From Coniella vitis (taxonomy: Eukaryota; Ascomycota; Sordariomycetes; Diaporthales; Schizoparmaceae): a stretch of 64,000 bases of DNA. The stretch spans positions 4,650,001 to 4,714,000 of the forward strand of contig WUJK01000002.1 in assembly GCA_011317545.1 (NCBI GenBank), given 5' to 3'. The notes beneath the pieces are model-generated. The model saw only the letters and a list, made by a program, of their open reading frames with translations, had not been told where the DNA came from and did no database searches. Positions within the stretch are counted from its first letter, which is position 1; every line of letters starts with the position of its first letter. This document shows, piece by piece, positions 63,009 through 64,000 of this stretch. A program made the position numbers and the translations under genes.

Positions 63009-64000
63009 TTTTCACAACTCTTGTTTAGGACGGTCTATATACACCTCTTGGGCAATATCAAGTACAGCAATGGCTCCTCAAACTCCCACCCCGTCCACCT
63101 CAGGAGAAGGACGACAAGCCAACATCATAACACGCGAGACCACGGACTCCACTCCCAGCTAAAACCAGCTTCCAGAGCAAGCGTCGGACGACTCCGACTA
63201 TAGACTCCTTAACTAGACCTTCTGTTATAAGGATAATTATATAACGCACCTCTCGGTAAAGCAAGGCTTAGGATAGTTCCCTTAGAAACCTCGTAAGGAA
63301 CGATAAATTGCAGTCACCCAGAGAATACCCCTCTCTATAGATAACGGTCCATTCGAAAGACTAGTAACAGAGTAGCAAGCCTAGCTTATTAGGGAATACC
63401 CCCACCAGCGCGATACAGAAGGGTACGAACTACCTAATAAAACGGATATCTCGCAGAGCAATATTACGGAAATCACAGAATAATAGGAAACGCTCTATAT
63501 TAGTTAGGATACTAGCGCCCAAACTATTAACGAAGAAACGAGCTTAGAATCAGAAAGCTCTATAGACGAAGATATTAATGAAGGAGACGCGTACTACCTT
63601 ATCTACGGCATTATACTTAGAGAACTATTCCGAATAATATCTTATTAAGACGAAACCCCCCTTGTATAGGAAGACGCGCGAATTAATCACCTCTACGAAA
63701 AGCACCATTAGATCGTATAGTTTGCCTGTATTATATATAATTGCAGATAATACTTCAAATATAAGGTAACCAACGAATAATTCCCTACGCGCAAGGCAGG
63801 GCATAGTATTATCGCCTATAACGATAATAACAGCGACTATCATAAAGTACTTAGAATAAGGGGAAACTATACTAGTATTAGCCTTATATATAATACCCCC
63901 TACGGATATACTACGCGATAAGTAAAGTGGTACTAATGCACGATACCCTAGTACGCACCTTACGCGTAAGAAAAAGCGCTCGACTAGCATAGAATACGCG
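63009..64000 (+). pseudogene. Element H gag remnant (young, lightly RIPed, internally deleted)
   Basis: Leader, then an intact gag start at 63071 (ATGGCTCCTCAAACTCCCAC; MAPQTPTPSTSGEG). About 15-17 codons in, the sequence jumps to what is the end of gag in other copies (near 63150, cf. 33845), so most of gag is deleted. The gag-protease linker continues to the window end, corresponding to 35640-36214 plus 43770-43950 of element D. Some TAA/TAG stops are present. The minus-strand 121-codon frame at 63625-63990 is a shadow. Confidence 0.7.

Noticed and set aside
63625..63990. 121-codon minus-strand ORF at the window end
   Set aside because: Same shadow frame as above, opposite to the gag-protease linker.

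Overview
The window looks like nuclear DNA of a filamentous ascomycete (Pezizomycotina). Genes have short GT-AG introns, the proteins are typical fungal secreted chitin-active enzymes, and most of the window is retrotransposon DNA destroyed by repeat-induced point mutation (RIP). In the AT-rich parts CpA and TpG are almost absent while CpG, CpC and CpT survive, which is the CpA-to-TpA signature of RIP. I cannot name the species.

Layout. 1-3451: reverse-strand Ty3/gypsy chromovirus remnant with its LTRs. 3452-7086: first gene island, with an intact four-exon BAHD/trichothecene-3-O-acetyltransferase-like acyltransferase (3874-5474, +) and a small DnaJ-type zinc-finger protein (5745-6140, -). 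7087-51693: a 44.6-kb nest of chromoviruses. The clearest hierarchy is G (about 19031-51693) containing element II (25683-31891, TSD ATAAG) and C (32233-51508, TSD ATTAA); C contains D (33938-49170); D contains B (36215-43764, TSD CGACG). Two solo LTRs with TSDs sit in G and in II. 51694-60630: second gene island, with a GH18/CBM18 chitinase (-), a divergent five-LysM secreted protein (+) and a convergent ankyrin-repeat protein (-). About 60632-60848: a (TTTA)n microsatellite. 60849-64000: a RIP-degraded chromovirus cut by a younger, much less mutated one (H), which runs off the window.

How the parts relate. Chitinase and LysM protein are divergently paired around a roughly 700-bp shared promoter, a grouping known for fungal subgroup-C chitinases. 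The chitinase frame is open through eight exons except for one TAA just before the catalytic DxxDxDxE motif, which is what RIP leaking from the flanking repeats would produce.

Main discovery candidate. Family I chromoviruses carry an extra gene downstream of pol, on the opposite strand, converging on pol. Eight copies are visible in four sequence classes (alpha, beta, gamma, delta); six of them keep start-to-stop frame, broken only by stop codons. In all eight the class matches the type of an exchangeable central module in the adjacent 3' LTR. A 72-nt tRNA-like sequence with A- and B-box lies in the gap between pol and this gene in five of the eight. Element II also has an antisense, cysteine-rich ORF in the same position. 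All exon boundaries, domain calls and TSDs were read by eye; no alignment or database search was run.
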